64,000 nt of DNA, taken from the NCBI GenBank assembly GCA_963522175.1, contig CAUQXC010000002.1, positions 248,001 through 312,000 of the forward strand, given 5' to 3'. Every line of letters starts with the position of its first letter. Position 1 is the stretch's first letter. This document shows, piece by piece, positions 8,237 through 15,638 of the stretch. Below the pieces are notes generated by a model. The model had not been told where the DNA came from, did not search any database, and worked only from the letters and a program-made list of their open reading frames with translations. The position numbers and the translations under genes were made by a program. The stretch comes from CAKAHY01 sp963522175 (GTDB taxonomy: Bacteria; Bacillota; Clostridia; Lachnospirales; Lachnospiraceae).

Positions 8237-9526
8237 TTATTTACCTAAAACCTCTTCAGCCCATATCTCTTCAATAATAGGCACCAAACCTGCCGGCATT
8301 TCAGGTAATCTCTTTTCAAGAAGCTCCTTCTGAGAAATAACACCCTTTCCTATATCAACGGAATCAAAAAGTGCTTTCTGCTCATCACTCAGCTTCTCGT
8401 AAGAAACAACAGGTATGGTTCTTAAGGTTTTATGTCTTTCAGCCTGAACCTCAGGTGACATCATTTCGTTAATGGCTACCTGTGCCGCAGCTTTATTTCC
8501 GGAATTTCCCGCTATTGCAATATAGTTGGTGTTTCCTATTGTACCCTTGTCAAACTGGAAGCTTCTTGTTGTCTCGCTGAAGGTTCCGTCCTCTATGTTT
8601 GCCGCAACTCCGAAAGCCGCATAGGACATTCCCATGACAAGCTCTCCGTCAGCATACATATTTCTCATGGTAGGCTCTTTTTCAGGAAAGGTCTTTCCTT
8701 CGTTCCAGAGATATGGATTAAGCTCTCTCAAATACTCAAGTGCAGGCTCAATAGCTTCCTTAACCTTTTCCTTATCCTCAGGCATATCGGCAAACTGCTC
8801 ATATCCCACTATATCGTAAATGATATTTCTTACAAATGCGGAACCTGTAAAGTCGGGAAGTGCCGGATATGTAACCTTTCCCTTGTATTTCTTTGCAAAT
8901 TCAAGCAATTCTTCAGTATTTTTAGGTGTTTCCGGTGTAATTGCACTGTCATTATACATAACAAGCTGTGCCTTTCCGTAAGGCGCCTCATAGCCTTCAA
9001 TAGGAAAACCGAAGTCAAAGTTTACTTCTCTTTCACTTGTGTCTATATACTTTTCAAAGTTAGGTAAGCTCTCGGCAAACGGTCCGTAAAGGAAATTGTT
9101 TTCTTTTGCACTCTTAAAGTTCTCACCGTTAATCCAAATCATGTCTATGTCACCGTTTTCTTTTCCGGCGCTCGCTTCACCCGAAAGCTGGCTCATTATA
9201 GCCTCTATATCCATGCCTACTCTTTTAAGCTTAATATCATACTTTTCTTTTAAATGTTCGGCATAATATCCGTCTATCCAAGTATTAAGCCTGTCGTCTC
9301 CGCCCCACATGTAAAATGTAAGCTCCGTACCTCTTGCTTCCTCAACAAGCTTATCAAAATCGGAAGTTCCCGCCGCTACCTGCTCCGCACTCTTTTCGGC
9401 TGTTGTTTCTCCCGCTTTTTCAGTAGCTGCGGCTGTACTTTGAGGCGCATCTGCCGCCTTTGAACAAGCCGCTCCCGTAAATAAAAGCGTACCGAGGGCT
9501 AAACCGAGTAATAATTTGTTCTTCAT
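8237..9526 (-). CDS. ABC transporter substrate-binding lipoprotein, YnjB-like
   Basis: About 429 residues. The signal peptide ends in a lipobox (FTGAAC, Cys at about residue 22), followed by an Ala/Glu/Thr-rich linker, so it is a surface lipoprotein. The mature domain begins with LTFYMWGGDDRLNTWIDGYY and includes DIDMIWINGENFKSAKE. These resemble the YnjB family of extracellular binding proteins, related to iron and polyamine binders. The substrate is not established for this family. Two ATG codons are adjacent at the start; the second (9526) has the better spacing to AGGAGA. It follows the TVP38 gene by about 9 bp. Confidence 0.85.
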   Translation of the reverse strand: MKNKLLLGLALGTLLFTGAACSKAADAPQSTAAATEKAGETTAEKSAEQVAAGTSDFDKLVEEARGTELTFYMWGGDDRLNTWIDGYYAEHLKEKYDIKLKRVGMDIEAIMSQLSGEASAGKENGDIDMIWINGENFKSAKENNFLYGPFAESLPNFEKYIDTSEREVNFDFGFPIEGYEAPYGKAQLVMYNDSAITPETPKNTEELLEFAKKYKGKVTYPALPDFTGSAFVRNIIYDIVGYEQFADMPEDKEKVKEAIEPALEYLRELNPYLWNEGKTFPEKEPTMRNMYADGELVMGMSYAAFGVAANIEDGTFSETTRSFQFDKGTIGNTNYIAIAGNSGNKAAAQVAINEMMSPEVQAERHKTLRTIPVVSYEKLSDEQKALFDSVDIGKGVISQKELLEKRLPEMPAGLVPIIEEIWAEEVLGK

Positions 9527-9535
9527 CATTTTCTC

Positions 9536-10231
9536 CTATTTCTTCTTTGTCTTCTCAATATACACCTGTCTTGCAAGCATTATAAGAAATGACAGACCGA
9601 ACAATATCAAAAGTCCCGTAACCATTATCTTTGCTCCTCCCGTGAGGAAACCGCCCACATAGGAGTAAACCAAGGTTGCCGGTAACTGCCCTATGCCCGT
9701 GGCTATAAAAAAGCTTGTAAACGACATTGATGTAAGTCCTGCGGCATAGCTTACTATATCGAAGGACACGAAAGGCAAAAGCCTTGCTATAAGCACACTC
9801 ATATTACCGTGCTTTTCAAAAAATTCATCTATATTCTTCATACCGGATTTGCTTGTGAGCTTTTCCGCCACGTCTCGTCCCAAAATCCTTGCTATATAAA
9901 AACAAAGAGCGGCTCCCGCCATTGCACTTGACCATGAAAGAATTGCTCCCTGCCACCAGCCGAATAAATTTGCATTTGCAAATGTTATAAGAAAGGCAGG
10001 CAAGGGAGCAACTACAGACTGTAAAATCATCAGTAAAAACGAAACTATGGCTGCATATACTCCGTAAGATGCGACAAAATCCTTAACCACTTGGAAATCT
10101 CCCGTGGCAAACATTGAAAAGATGTTATTTATAAGCTTATTGACAGCCGGAACACATACATACACCGAAAAGCAAAGCAAAAGAGCCAGTATAAGATATA
10201 TTTTCTTTATTAAACTCCTATTTTTGCTCAT
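9536..10231 (-). CDS. TVP38/TMEM64 (DedA-like) membrane protein, first copy
   Basis: A 231-residue protein with five or six predicted membrane segments. The conserved VTT/SNARE-associated block is seen as ANANLFGWWQGAILSW, then FYIARILGRDVAEKL and ARLLPFVSFDIVSYAAGLT. This is the YdjX/YdjZ type of E. coli. The superfamily includes DedA proteins and eukaryotic scramblases, so lipid or lipid-linked substrate movement is a fair family-level guess; no substrate is known for this branch. It is 8 bp after a rhodanese lipoprotein gene and a few bases before the binding-protein gene. A second copy is at 14483-15172. Confidence 0.88.
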   Translation of the reverse strand: MSKNRSLIKKIYLILALLLCFSVYVCVPAVNKLINNIFSMFATGDFQVVKDFVASYGVYAAIVSFLLMILQSVVAPLPAFLITFANANLFGWWQGAILSWSSAMAGAALCFYIARILGRDVAEKLTSKSGMKNIDEFFEKHGNMSVLIARLLPFVSFDIVSYAAGLTSMSFTSFFIATGIGQLPATLVYSYVGGFLTGGAKIMVTGLLILFGLSFLIMLARQVYIEKTKKK

Positions 10232-10239
10232 AATTCGTT

Positions 10240-11004
10240 TTAGTTAAACTTATACTCCATTTCTTTTGTTCCGTCCAAGGTATTCCATACATTTGTATAG
10301 CCTTTGTCAGCTATATAAGCTGCCGCCTTTGCGGAACGGTTACCCGAGTAGCAATGTGTTATGATAAGAGTATCCTTATCCTCAGGAAGCCGGCTGTCCA
10401 AGGTTGAAAGGTCTTCCACATTAACATTAATCGCATTTGCAAAATGCTCCTTATCATAATCCTTTGCCTCTCTTGCATCCACTATGAAGGCTTCATCTTT
10501 CTTTGCCATAAGCTCTTCACCCGTTATGTTACCGTACTTAACAAGCTTATACTCATACTGCTTTACTCCGTCAGCATTTGTAACATCCTTAAAGCCGTTT
10601 TCTACAAGTATATCTGCCGCCTCTCCTGATTTCTTTCCGGAGTTGCAATATAAAATAACGCTCTTATCCTTCCATGCGTCAAGCTTGCTTATATTATCTT
10701 TAAATGTGTCTATAGGCATATTGATTGCAAATTTAACATGACCCTCGGCATACTCTTCAGGGCTTCTTACGTCAACTACCATAACACCCTCTTTTTTCTC
10801 CTTGTCGTCCTCTATAGCCTGTAAATCCGCACCTGCCATAGTTTTAACCGCAGACTTTTCGCTCGCTTCATTCCCTGACTGAGCCTCGGTTCCACCCGCC
10901 TGAGCCTTAGTTTCATTTGAAGCCGTCTGACCTGAGCAAGCTGTAGAAATTGCCAATGCTCCTATCACTCCGATGCCTAATAAAACTTTTTTGAATTTTT
11001 TCAT
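10240..11004 (-). CDS. tandem rhodanese-domain lipoprotein
   Basis: A 254-residue secreted lipoprotein with signal sequence and lipobox ISTACS (Cys about 23), then a Thr/Glu/Ala linker. It contains two rhodanese domains. The first (about 60-145) has active-site loop YCNSGKKS. The second (about 160-254) has HCYSGNRS. Both keep the catalytic cysteine, so both could carry a persulfide. It should act outside the membrane, next to the binding lipoprotein and the two TVP38 proteins. This recalls the E. coli YnjE sulfurtransferase beside YnjBCD. GGAGG lies about 8 bp before the ATG. Confidence 0.9.
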   Translation of the reverse strand: MKKFKKVLLGIGVIGALAISTACSGQTASNETKAQAGGTEAQSGNEASEKSAVKTMAGADLQAIEDDKEKKEGVMVVDVRSPEEYAEGHVKFAINMPIDTFKDNISKLDAWKDKSVILYCNSGKKSGEAADILVENGFKDVTNADGVKQYEYKLVKYGNITGEELMAKKDEAFIVDAREAKDYDKEHFANAINVNVEDLSTLDSRLPEDKDTLIITHCYSGNRSAKAAAYIADKGYTNVWNTLDGTKEMEYKFN

Positions 11005-11120
11005 TACAACTAACCTCCATGTTGTTTATATTTTTTTTATCAATCAGCAAAATTTTAACACATTTTCCTTTATTTTTCTAATTGATTATTTCTATTGCTT
11101 ATAGTCCATATAGCTAAAAT

Positions 11121-12143
11121 CTATACTTCATCTTCGTAAAGTATATCCTCGATGCTTTTAATAAAATCACCACTTAAATAAGCATTAAGTTTACGTCTTG
11201 TACTTTCATTGCGTAAATTTTTACTTTCATCGAGATACTCCGTATATGCCATGGCACACCATGTCAAGCCTCGTATACAGTTTATTTTTATAAAGGTATA
11301 GGTACTTTCTCTTATTTTCGAAGTGTCAAATCTGTTATTTACTGCTTTTATATACTCATCTATGAAAATATCAAACTCTCTTTTCTGAAGTATCACATCC
11401 GTTTTCCAAAATGTTGTCGTAGGTGCAAGGAAATGTCCGAGATCCTGAGCCGGCAAACCGAATATAGGCTTTTCCCAGTCTATAAGATAACTTTGCAAAC
11501 AGCCTTCCCCAGTCAAAAAATTGCTCGAATTAAGCTCTGTATTTACTATACATTTATACAAGCCCTTTAAATTTTTGTCTACATTTTTTTCTATCTCCCT
11601 CGCCTTATACAAAAGCTTTTCAAGTCTTCGTTTTATGTCCTCCGAAGCCCTGTCGTTATACGTATATACCTTAAGCATGCTTTCGCACTCGTCAAGTATG
11701 AAGCCTATATCGTTTTCGCTTTGTATAAGCCCGCTTCCGTCAAGTTTGAGGCTGTGAATATCCGCAAGAATGTGAGCCGCTTTTAAAATATCCTTCTTAT
11801 AGTCAAGAGGTCTTCCTTTAAGGTAATCCATAACCAGAATGCCTTTATCTATATACTTTTTTGAGCTGTCCGTATAATAAACCTTCGGCGTTCTCCCTGT
11901 TTTCCGAAGCTTCGACAAAGCATAGGCTTCATATTCTATCTGATTTTCAAGCTTCATTTGAGAACCGTAGTTTATTCTCAAAACAAGCTTTTTATTCCAT
12001 ACGGGATGTCTGAAAACATAGTTCAAATTGTACTCTCCCGCAGCTAAAAACCTGTATTTTTCCTCAACTTTTTCGGGAAGAGACAGGGCCTTCCTGTATT
12101 CTTTACTTTTTACCAAATTTGAAATCTGTTCTTCATTTACCAT
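11121..12143 (-). CDS. aminoglycoside phosphotransferase/choline-kinase fold protein with altered catalytic loop
   Basis: A 340-residue protein with the APH/ChoK kinase fold. The nucleotide lysine is in KKLVLRINYGS, the hinge is LVMDYLKGRPLD, and the metal-binding DFG-equivalent is YLIDWEKPIFG followed by AQDLGHFLAPTTTFWKTD. The catalytic loop, normally HGDLHxxN, reads CIVNTELNSSNFL: His is replaced by Asn and the catalytic Asp by Glu. The rest of the loop is conserved, so this looks like a family feature rather than decay. Its ATG overlaps the stop of the glycosyltransferase gene by one base (TAATG), implying coupled translation. The acceptor is unknown; a sugar, alditol or nucleoside made by the neighbours is possible. 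Confidence 0.75.
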   Translation of the reverse strand: MVNEEQISNLVKSKEYRKALSLPEKVEEKYRFLAAGEYNLNYVFRHPVWNKKLVLRINYGSQMKLENQIEYEAYALSKLRKTGRTPKVYYTDSSKKYIDKGILVMDYLKGRPLDYKKDILKAAHILADIHSLKLDGSGLIQSENDIGFILDECESMLKVYTYNDRASEDIKRRLEKLLYKAREIEKNVDKNLKGLYKCIVNTELNSSNFLTGEGCLQSYLIDWEKPIFGLPAQDLGHFLAPTTTFWKTDVILQKREFDIFIDEYIKAVNNRFDTSKIRESTYTFIKINCIRGLTWCAMAYTEYLDESKNLRNESTRRKLNAYLSGDFIKSIEDILYEDEV

Positions 12144-13504
12144 TATCTCACATCCTTGTATAAGTTTGCCAAAACATCAATATCTATGCCGTCTCTGTAC
12201 ATTTTTCTGAGTCTGTTCATCTTCCACATAAGTTTGAGCTTATCGTATACATTACCTTTAAATCTTCTGTCGCTCGTATATATCCTGTTTCTTGTCATGC
12301 CGAAGCGTATCCCCGCTTCCTTCAAATTCAAAGAAAATTTATAGTCCTCCATTAAAGGGAGATCCGGAAAAGCTCCCGCTTCAAAAAACAGATCTCTTTC
12401 AAGGAATATTCCTTGGTCTCCGAACATAACTCCCCTGTCAAAAACCCTGCTGTTGCTTATAAGCCTGCATATAAACATAAGTGGCGAAAGAGATTTAAAG
12501 GCTATACCGAAGCAACCGGCTCTACGTCTTGACATGACCTCTCTTATCTGTGAAAGAGGTTTATCCGGTAAAATACTGTCGCTGTGAAGGAAAAAAAGCA
12601 CATCCGCCTTTGTACTCAAAGCACCCGTATTCATCTGTTTGCTTCTGCCTTTTTCCGAAAAAATAAGCTTAAGCCTTTTATCAATCAGCTTTCTTGTGTT
12701 ATCCGTACTTCCTCCGTCAACAAGTATTATCTCGCACTTGTCATTAAGCTTTAAAAGCTGTTTTTGCAAGGCTTCTATGGTTTTTTCCTCATTGTAGACC
12801 GGGACTATTATCGCTATACTCATTGTTTTTATAAGATACTTTCCGGTATGACTTTTTCTGAATTTACGAGATTTCCTAAGTCTGTCTCTGTAATAAATAA
12901 TATCCTCTTTTGTGTCTATATCTCTGAATGTTCTCAAAAAACTTATATTCTTATTTTGTGCCTTTATTTTATTCACTGTGCCTTCAAATACGCTTTCATC
13001 CCCGAATTTTTCCAGATTAAAGACCTCTCTGTCGGGCTTTTTCATACCTATAAGACAGTAACCGCCGTCTGCCGCCTTGCCCAGAACATAATCCTTATAC
13101 CTTAAGTTTATAAAAGCGCTTTTTATGTCCGCAGCCCTAAGCTCGGGAATGTCGCTCCCCGTCAAAACAAGAAATTTGTAGCCCTTTTTGTATACCTCTT
13201 CTATTGCGGTATACATCTTTTCTCCTATATCCTTTCCTTCCTGTCTCAGGTACGAAACCCTTTCTCCGAAAATATTCTTAAGCCTCAAAAAAGCCTTTCT
13301 TACCGCTTCCTCATTTACCCCCTTCGGCACGTCATAATAAAGAAACACTTTCACATCTTTAAGTTTTCCTATTTCCTCCGACATATCTTTAAGCATGGAA
13401 AGATGTAAGCCTACACACTTTTTCTCATCAAAATAAGGCATAAGCCTTGTCTTTGTGTGCCGGTTTACAGGTAACCTGCTGAAAATAATAAGTGCTTTAT
13501 CCAC
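12143..13504 (-). CDS. fused double glycosyltransferase: TIGR04282-like (DUF2064) plus TIGR04283-like GT2
   Basis: A 453-residue cytoplasmic fusion. Residues 1-210 form a nucleotide-sugar-transferase-like domain of the DUF2064/TIGR04282 type, with FSRLPVNRHTKTRL, GKDIGEKM, LVLTGSDIPEL and ADGGYCLIGM. Residues about 226-453 form a GT2 domain of the TIGR04283 type, with IIVPVYNEEKTI, ILVDGGSTDNT, FLHSDSILP (DxD-like) and FGDQGIFLERDLFFEAGAFP then LMEDYKFSLNL. Both families were named for neighbourhoods with arsenosugar genes, but no ArsM or ArsS is present here. The start is a GTG with AAGGAG eight bases upstream. The kinase-fold gene overlaps its stop. Confidence 0.88.
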   Translation of the reverse strand: MDKALIIFSRLPVNRHTKTRLMPYFDEKKCVGLHLSMLKDMSEEIGKLKDVKVFLYYDVPKGVNEEAVRKAFLRLKNIFGERVSYLRQEGKDIGEKMYTAIEEVYKKGYKFLVLTGSDIPELRAADIKSAFINLRYKDYVLGKAADGGYCLIGMKKPDREVFNLEKFGDESVFEGTVNKIKAQNKNISFLRTFRDIDTKEDIIYYRDRLRKSRKFRKSHTGKYLIKTMSIAIIVPVYNEEKTIEALQKQLLKLNDKCEIILVDGGSTDNTRKLIDKRLKLIFSEKGRSKQMNTGALSTKADVLFFLHSDSILPDKPLSQIREVMSRRRAGCFGIAFKSLSPLMFICRLISNSRVFDRGVMFGDQGIFLERDLFFEAGAFPDLPLMEDYKFSLNLKEAGIRFGMTRNRIYTSDRRFKGNVYDKLKLMWKMNRLRKMYRDGIDIDVLANLYKDVR

Positions 13505-13515
13505 AAAATAACTCC

Positions 13516-14490
13516 TTAAATAAACTTGGTTTTTGCTCTGTTAATCCACGAATTTTTAACATCCGGTTTTTCATTTGTTCCCAATATCAGTGGCAAGAAA
13601 TGCAATACATTGTCACAGCCCTGTCTGTTAAAATTTCCCGCACAGGTTCCGCAATACGTAACTATCTTATCATGCCCCTGCGCTTTAAGCTTTTTCGGCA
13701 TATCAAGGGCAAGCTGCCTTTCCTTTACTATGGCACAGCCGCCCAAACCGCAGCACTGTACATTCTTAACAAAATCAGTTTTTGCATTTATAAAAGGAGC
13801 CACATATTCCATCCATTTTTTATTTTCCCTGTCCGGACAAGGCAAAAAAATATCCGCAGTGAAATCTATCTTATTCCCTATTCCAAGCTCGGTAAGCTTT
13901 TCATATATGGTGGTAATTTTAACATTCAGTCTGTCTCCGAAATGATAAAAACAGTTAGGACAAACCAGAACAAATTCCTTTATACCGTTTTTTTCTATAA
14001 ATTTATTTATTTTATCTATTATCTCATTTTCTTCCTTTACAAGCCCCAGCTCTGCTATAGGCTTTCCGCAACAGTCATAAGCCGTGTCTATGTTTTGCTT
14101 TTCCTTAAGTAAAGCCGAAATATACCTCATGGTTTCAGGAAAAAATGAGGGAAAATTACAGCCCGGGAAAAGTATACTTTCCGATTTCGCCTTTGAATAA
14201 TTCTTAAAAATATAATTTTTCTTTTCAAGAAGCAAAGGAGCATAGCCCTTTTGTTTTAAGGAATAGCCTCCCTCTTTTACCTCGTCCGTTCTCATGTCAA
14301 AAATAATCTGTCTTCCGTCTATATCCTTGGGACATACTCTTGTACACTCACCGCACAAAAAACAATGATATGCCAGATCCTTAAGCTTGTCTACATCACC
14401 TATGGTCAAATTGTACTTTGTGAGAAATGAGCAATGTTTTGTACAAAGTTTACAATTTATGCACTTTGTAAAATCGGTATGTTTATTCAT
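13516..14490 (-). CDS. Fe-S oxidoreductase with two 4Fe-4S clusters and CCG domains (HdrB/GlpC-like)
   Basis: About 324 residues. The N-terminus carries two ferredoxin-type clusters: CINCKLCTKHC near residue 9, and CFLCGECTRVCP around 45-56. The rest has two cysteine-rich CCG modules, with GCNFPSFFPE..CCGKPIAELG and VCPNCFYHFG..CCGLGGCAIVKE, as in GlpC, LutA and the HdrB/D subunit of heterodisulfide reductase. Such proteins pass electrons to or reduce thiol/disulfide substrates at the membrane. The start is the ATG at 14490: it overlaps the end of the TVP38 gene by 8 bp, while the longer frame adds residues that only mirror that gene. No partner flavoprotein is nearby. E. coli YdjY, also an Fe-S protein between two TVP38 genes, is the closest contextual parallel. 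Confidence 0.88.
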   Translation of the reverse strand: MNKHTDFTKCINCKLCTKHCSFLTKYNLTIGDVDKLKDLAYHCFLCGECTRVCPKDIDGRQIIFDMRTDEVKEGGYSLKQKGYAPLLLEKKNYIFKNYSKAKSESILFPGCNFPSFFPETMRYISALLKEKQNIDTAYDCCGKPIAELGLVKEENEIIDKINKFIEKNGIKEFVLVCPNCFYHFGDRLNVKITTIYEKLTELGIGNKIDFTADIFLPCPDRENKKWMEYVAPFINAKTDFVKNVQCCGLGGCAIVKERQLALDMPKKLKAQGHDKIVTYCGTCAGNFNRQGCDNVLHFLPLILGTNEKPDVKNSWINRAKTKFI

Positions 14491-15172
14491 TTGAAATTTC
14501 CTTATCCACCTTATACTTTTTAAACAAAAACGCGAGCAAAAACACCAAAACCGCAAGCCCCACAGCTAAACTCACATACAGAGTTCTGTTTGTTTTATCG
14601 ACCACAGCCGCCGCTCCTATGGTATACATAGCCGTCCCCGGCAAAATAAATATAAAAGTAAACACGGAATATGTCGAAAGTCTCATATCCGTTACTCCAT
14701 AGGCAAAATTCTGTAAATTAAAGGGAAACAGAGGGACAAGGCGGGTTATCATCAAGATAAAAATTTCATTTTTCTTCATATCTTCAAAAAGATATTTCTT
14801 TAAATACTTATTTTTCATAGCCAAAGGCTTAATCCTGTCCTGCAAAAAATATCTTCCGCTTATAAATGCAAGTACCGCTCCTATGCTTGCGGCAAGCGTA
14901 CATAAGAAAGTTCCGTAAAACGCTCCGAACAGCATTCCCGCAGCTATTGCAAAGCTTATTCCCGGTAAAGCGAGGACCACACTTCCCACCACAGTTGCCG
15001 CTACGTATATAAGACTTGCGAGTAAAATATTGTCATCAACCGAACTTTTCATTTTCTTAAGCTCTTCCACACTTAAATAGCTTGAAAAATCAAACATTTT
15101 ATTAAGTATTATTATAACAATTATAGCCGTCACGAAAATGATAAGCTTGATATTTTTATTTTTCTTTTCCAT
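14483..15172 (-). CDS. TVP38/TMEM64 (DedA-like) membrane protein, second copy
   Basis: A 229-residue protein with five or six membrane segments. The VTT-family signatures are PGISFAIAAGMLFGAFYGTF, then FISGRYFLQDRIKPL and ITRLVPLFPFNLQNFAYGVT. It differs clearly from the copy at 9536-10231, so the pair is not a recent duplication. It overlaps the upstream small membrane gene by 17 bp and the downstream Fe-S gene by 8 bp, which indicates tight translational coupling. The TVP38 - Fe-S - TVP38 - importer - rhodanese content resembles ydjXYZ-ynjBCDE of enterobacteria. Confidence 0.88.
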   Translation of the reverse strand: MEKKNKNIKLIIFVTAIIVIIILNKMFDFSSYLSVEELKKMKSSVDDNILLASLIYVAATVVGSVVLALPGISFAIAAGMLFGAFYGTFLCTLAASIGAVLAFISGRYFLQDRIKPLAMKNKYLKKYLFEDMKKNEIFILMITRLVPLFPFNLQNFAYGVTDMRLSTYSVFTFIFILPGTAMYTIGAAAVVDKTNRTLYVSLAVGLAVLVFLLAFLFKKYKVDKEISNE

Positions 15173-15587
15173 CTATCCCCCAAAATGCCAAAGCAAGTGA
15201 CAAAATCTGTCTAATCAAAAGTATGCTTAAAACTATCAAACAAGCATAGTAATCTCTACGCTTATCTATATTAAAAACGAAAAAATATATACCTGTAAAT
15301 ACCGCATAGATGAAAAGCAAAATTGTCTCTGCCAATACACCTTTATTTCTTATATACTTTTTATACAAAGTAAAAGCGATAAAAAATATACTTAAAAGCA
15401 CAAGGAGCAAACAGACAAGACTTACCACAGGTACCGAAAATATACTGGCATTTTTTATTTTTCTTCCGAGATAGACCATATATCTTGCCATTCCCATTTT
15501 TTTATTTGTGAAATACATGATGGCTATAAAGGCAAGCCAAAAAATGAGATGTAAGATTTCTATAATTATTTTTAAAACTTTTTTCAT
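15156..15587 (-). CDS. small four-helix membrane protein, unknown function
   Basis: A 143-residue hydrophobic protein with four predicted transmembrane helices (about 5-25, 45-70, 83-103 and 113-133) and a basic N-terminus. I do not recognise a family. The segments are separated by short Lys/Arg-rich loops. It is the first gene after a terminator at 15603-15627, and its 3' end overlaps the TVP38 gene, so it probably works with that protein. A cytochrome-like or quinone-interacting anchor for the Fe-S protein is imaginable, but no heme-ligand pattern is clear. Confidence 0.7.
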   Translation of the reverse strand: MKKVLKIIIEILHLIFWLAFIAIMYFTNKKMGMARYMVYLGRKIKNASIFSVPVVSLVCLLLVLLSIFFIAFTLYKKYIRNKGVLAETILLFIYAVFTGIYFFVFNIDKRRDYYACLIVLSILLIRQILSLALAFWGIDGKEK

Positions 15588-15602
15588 TTCCTTCTTTCCT
15601 AA

Positions 15603-15627
15603 AAAAGAGTTCCTAAAAGGAACTCTT
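15603..15627 (-). terminator. rho-independent terminator or attenuator after the TST lipoprotein gene
   Basis: A perfect stem (AAAGAGTTCC with GGAACTCTTT, short A-rich loop) is followed on the minus strand by a run of six U. It lies 12 bp after the stop of the sulfurtransferase gene. Genes below it in the operon would depend on readthrough or on a separate promoter that I could not find in the 51-bp gap. Confidence 0.85.
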
Positions 15628-15638
15628 TTGATAAATTT

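Noticed and set aside
7408..13504. An arsenosugar biosynthesis cluster
   Set aside because: The glycosyltransferase families carry arsenosugar names, but the methyltransferase lacks ArsM-type cysteines and there is no ArsS, ArsR or arsenate reductase.
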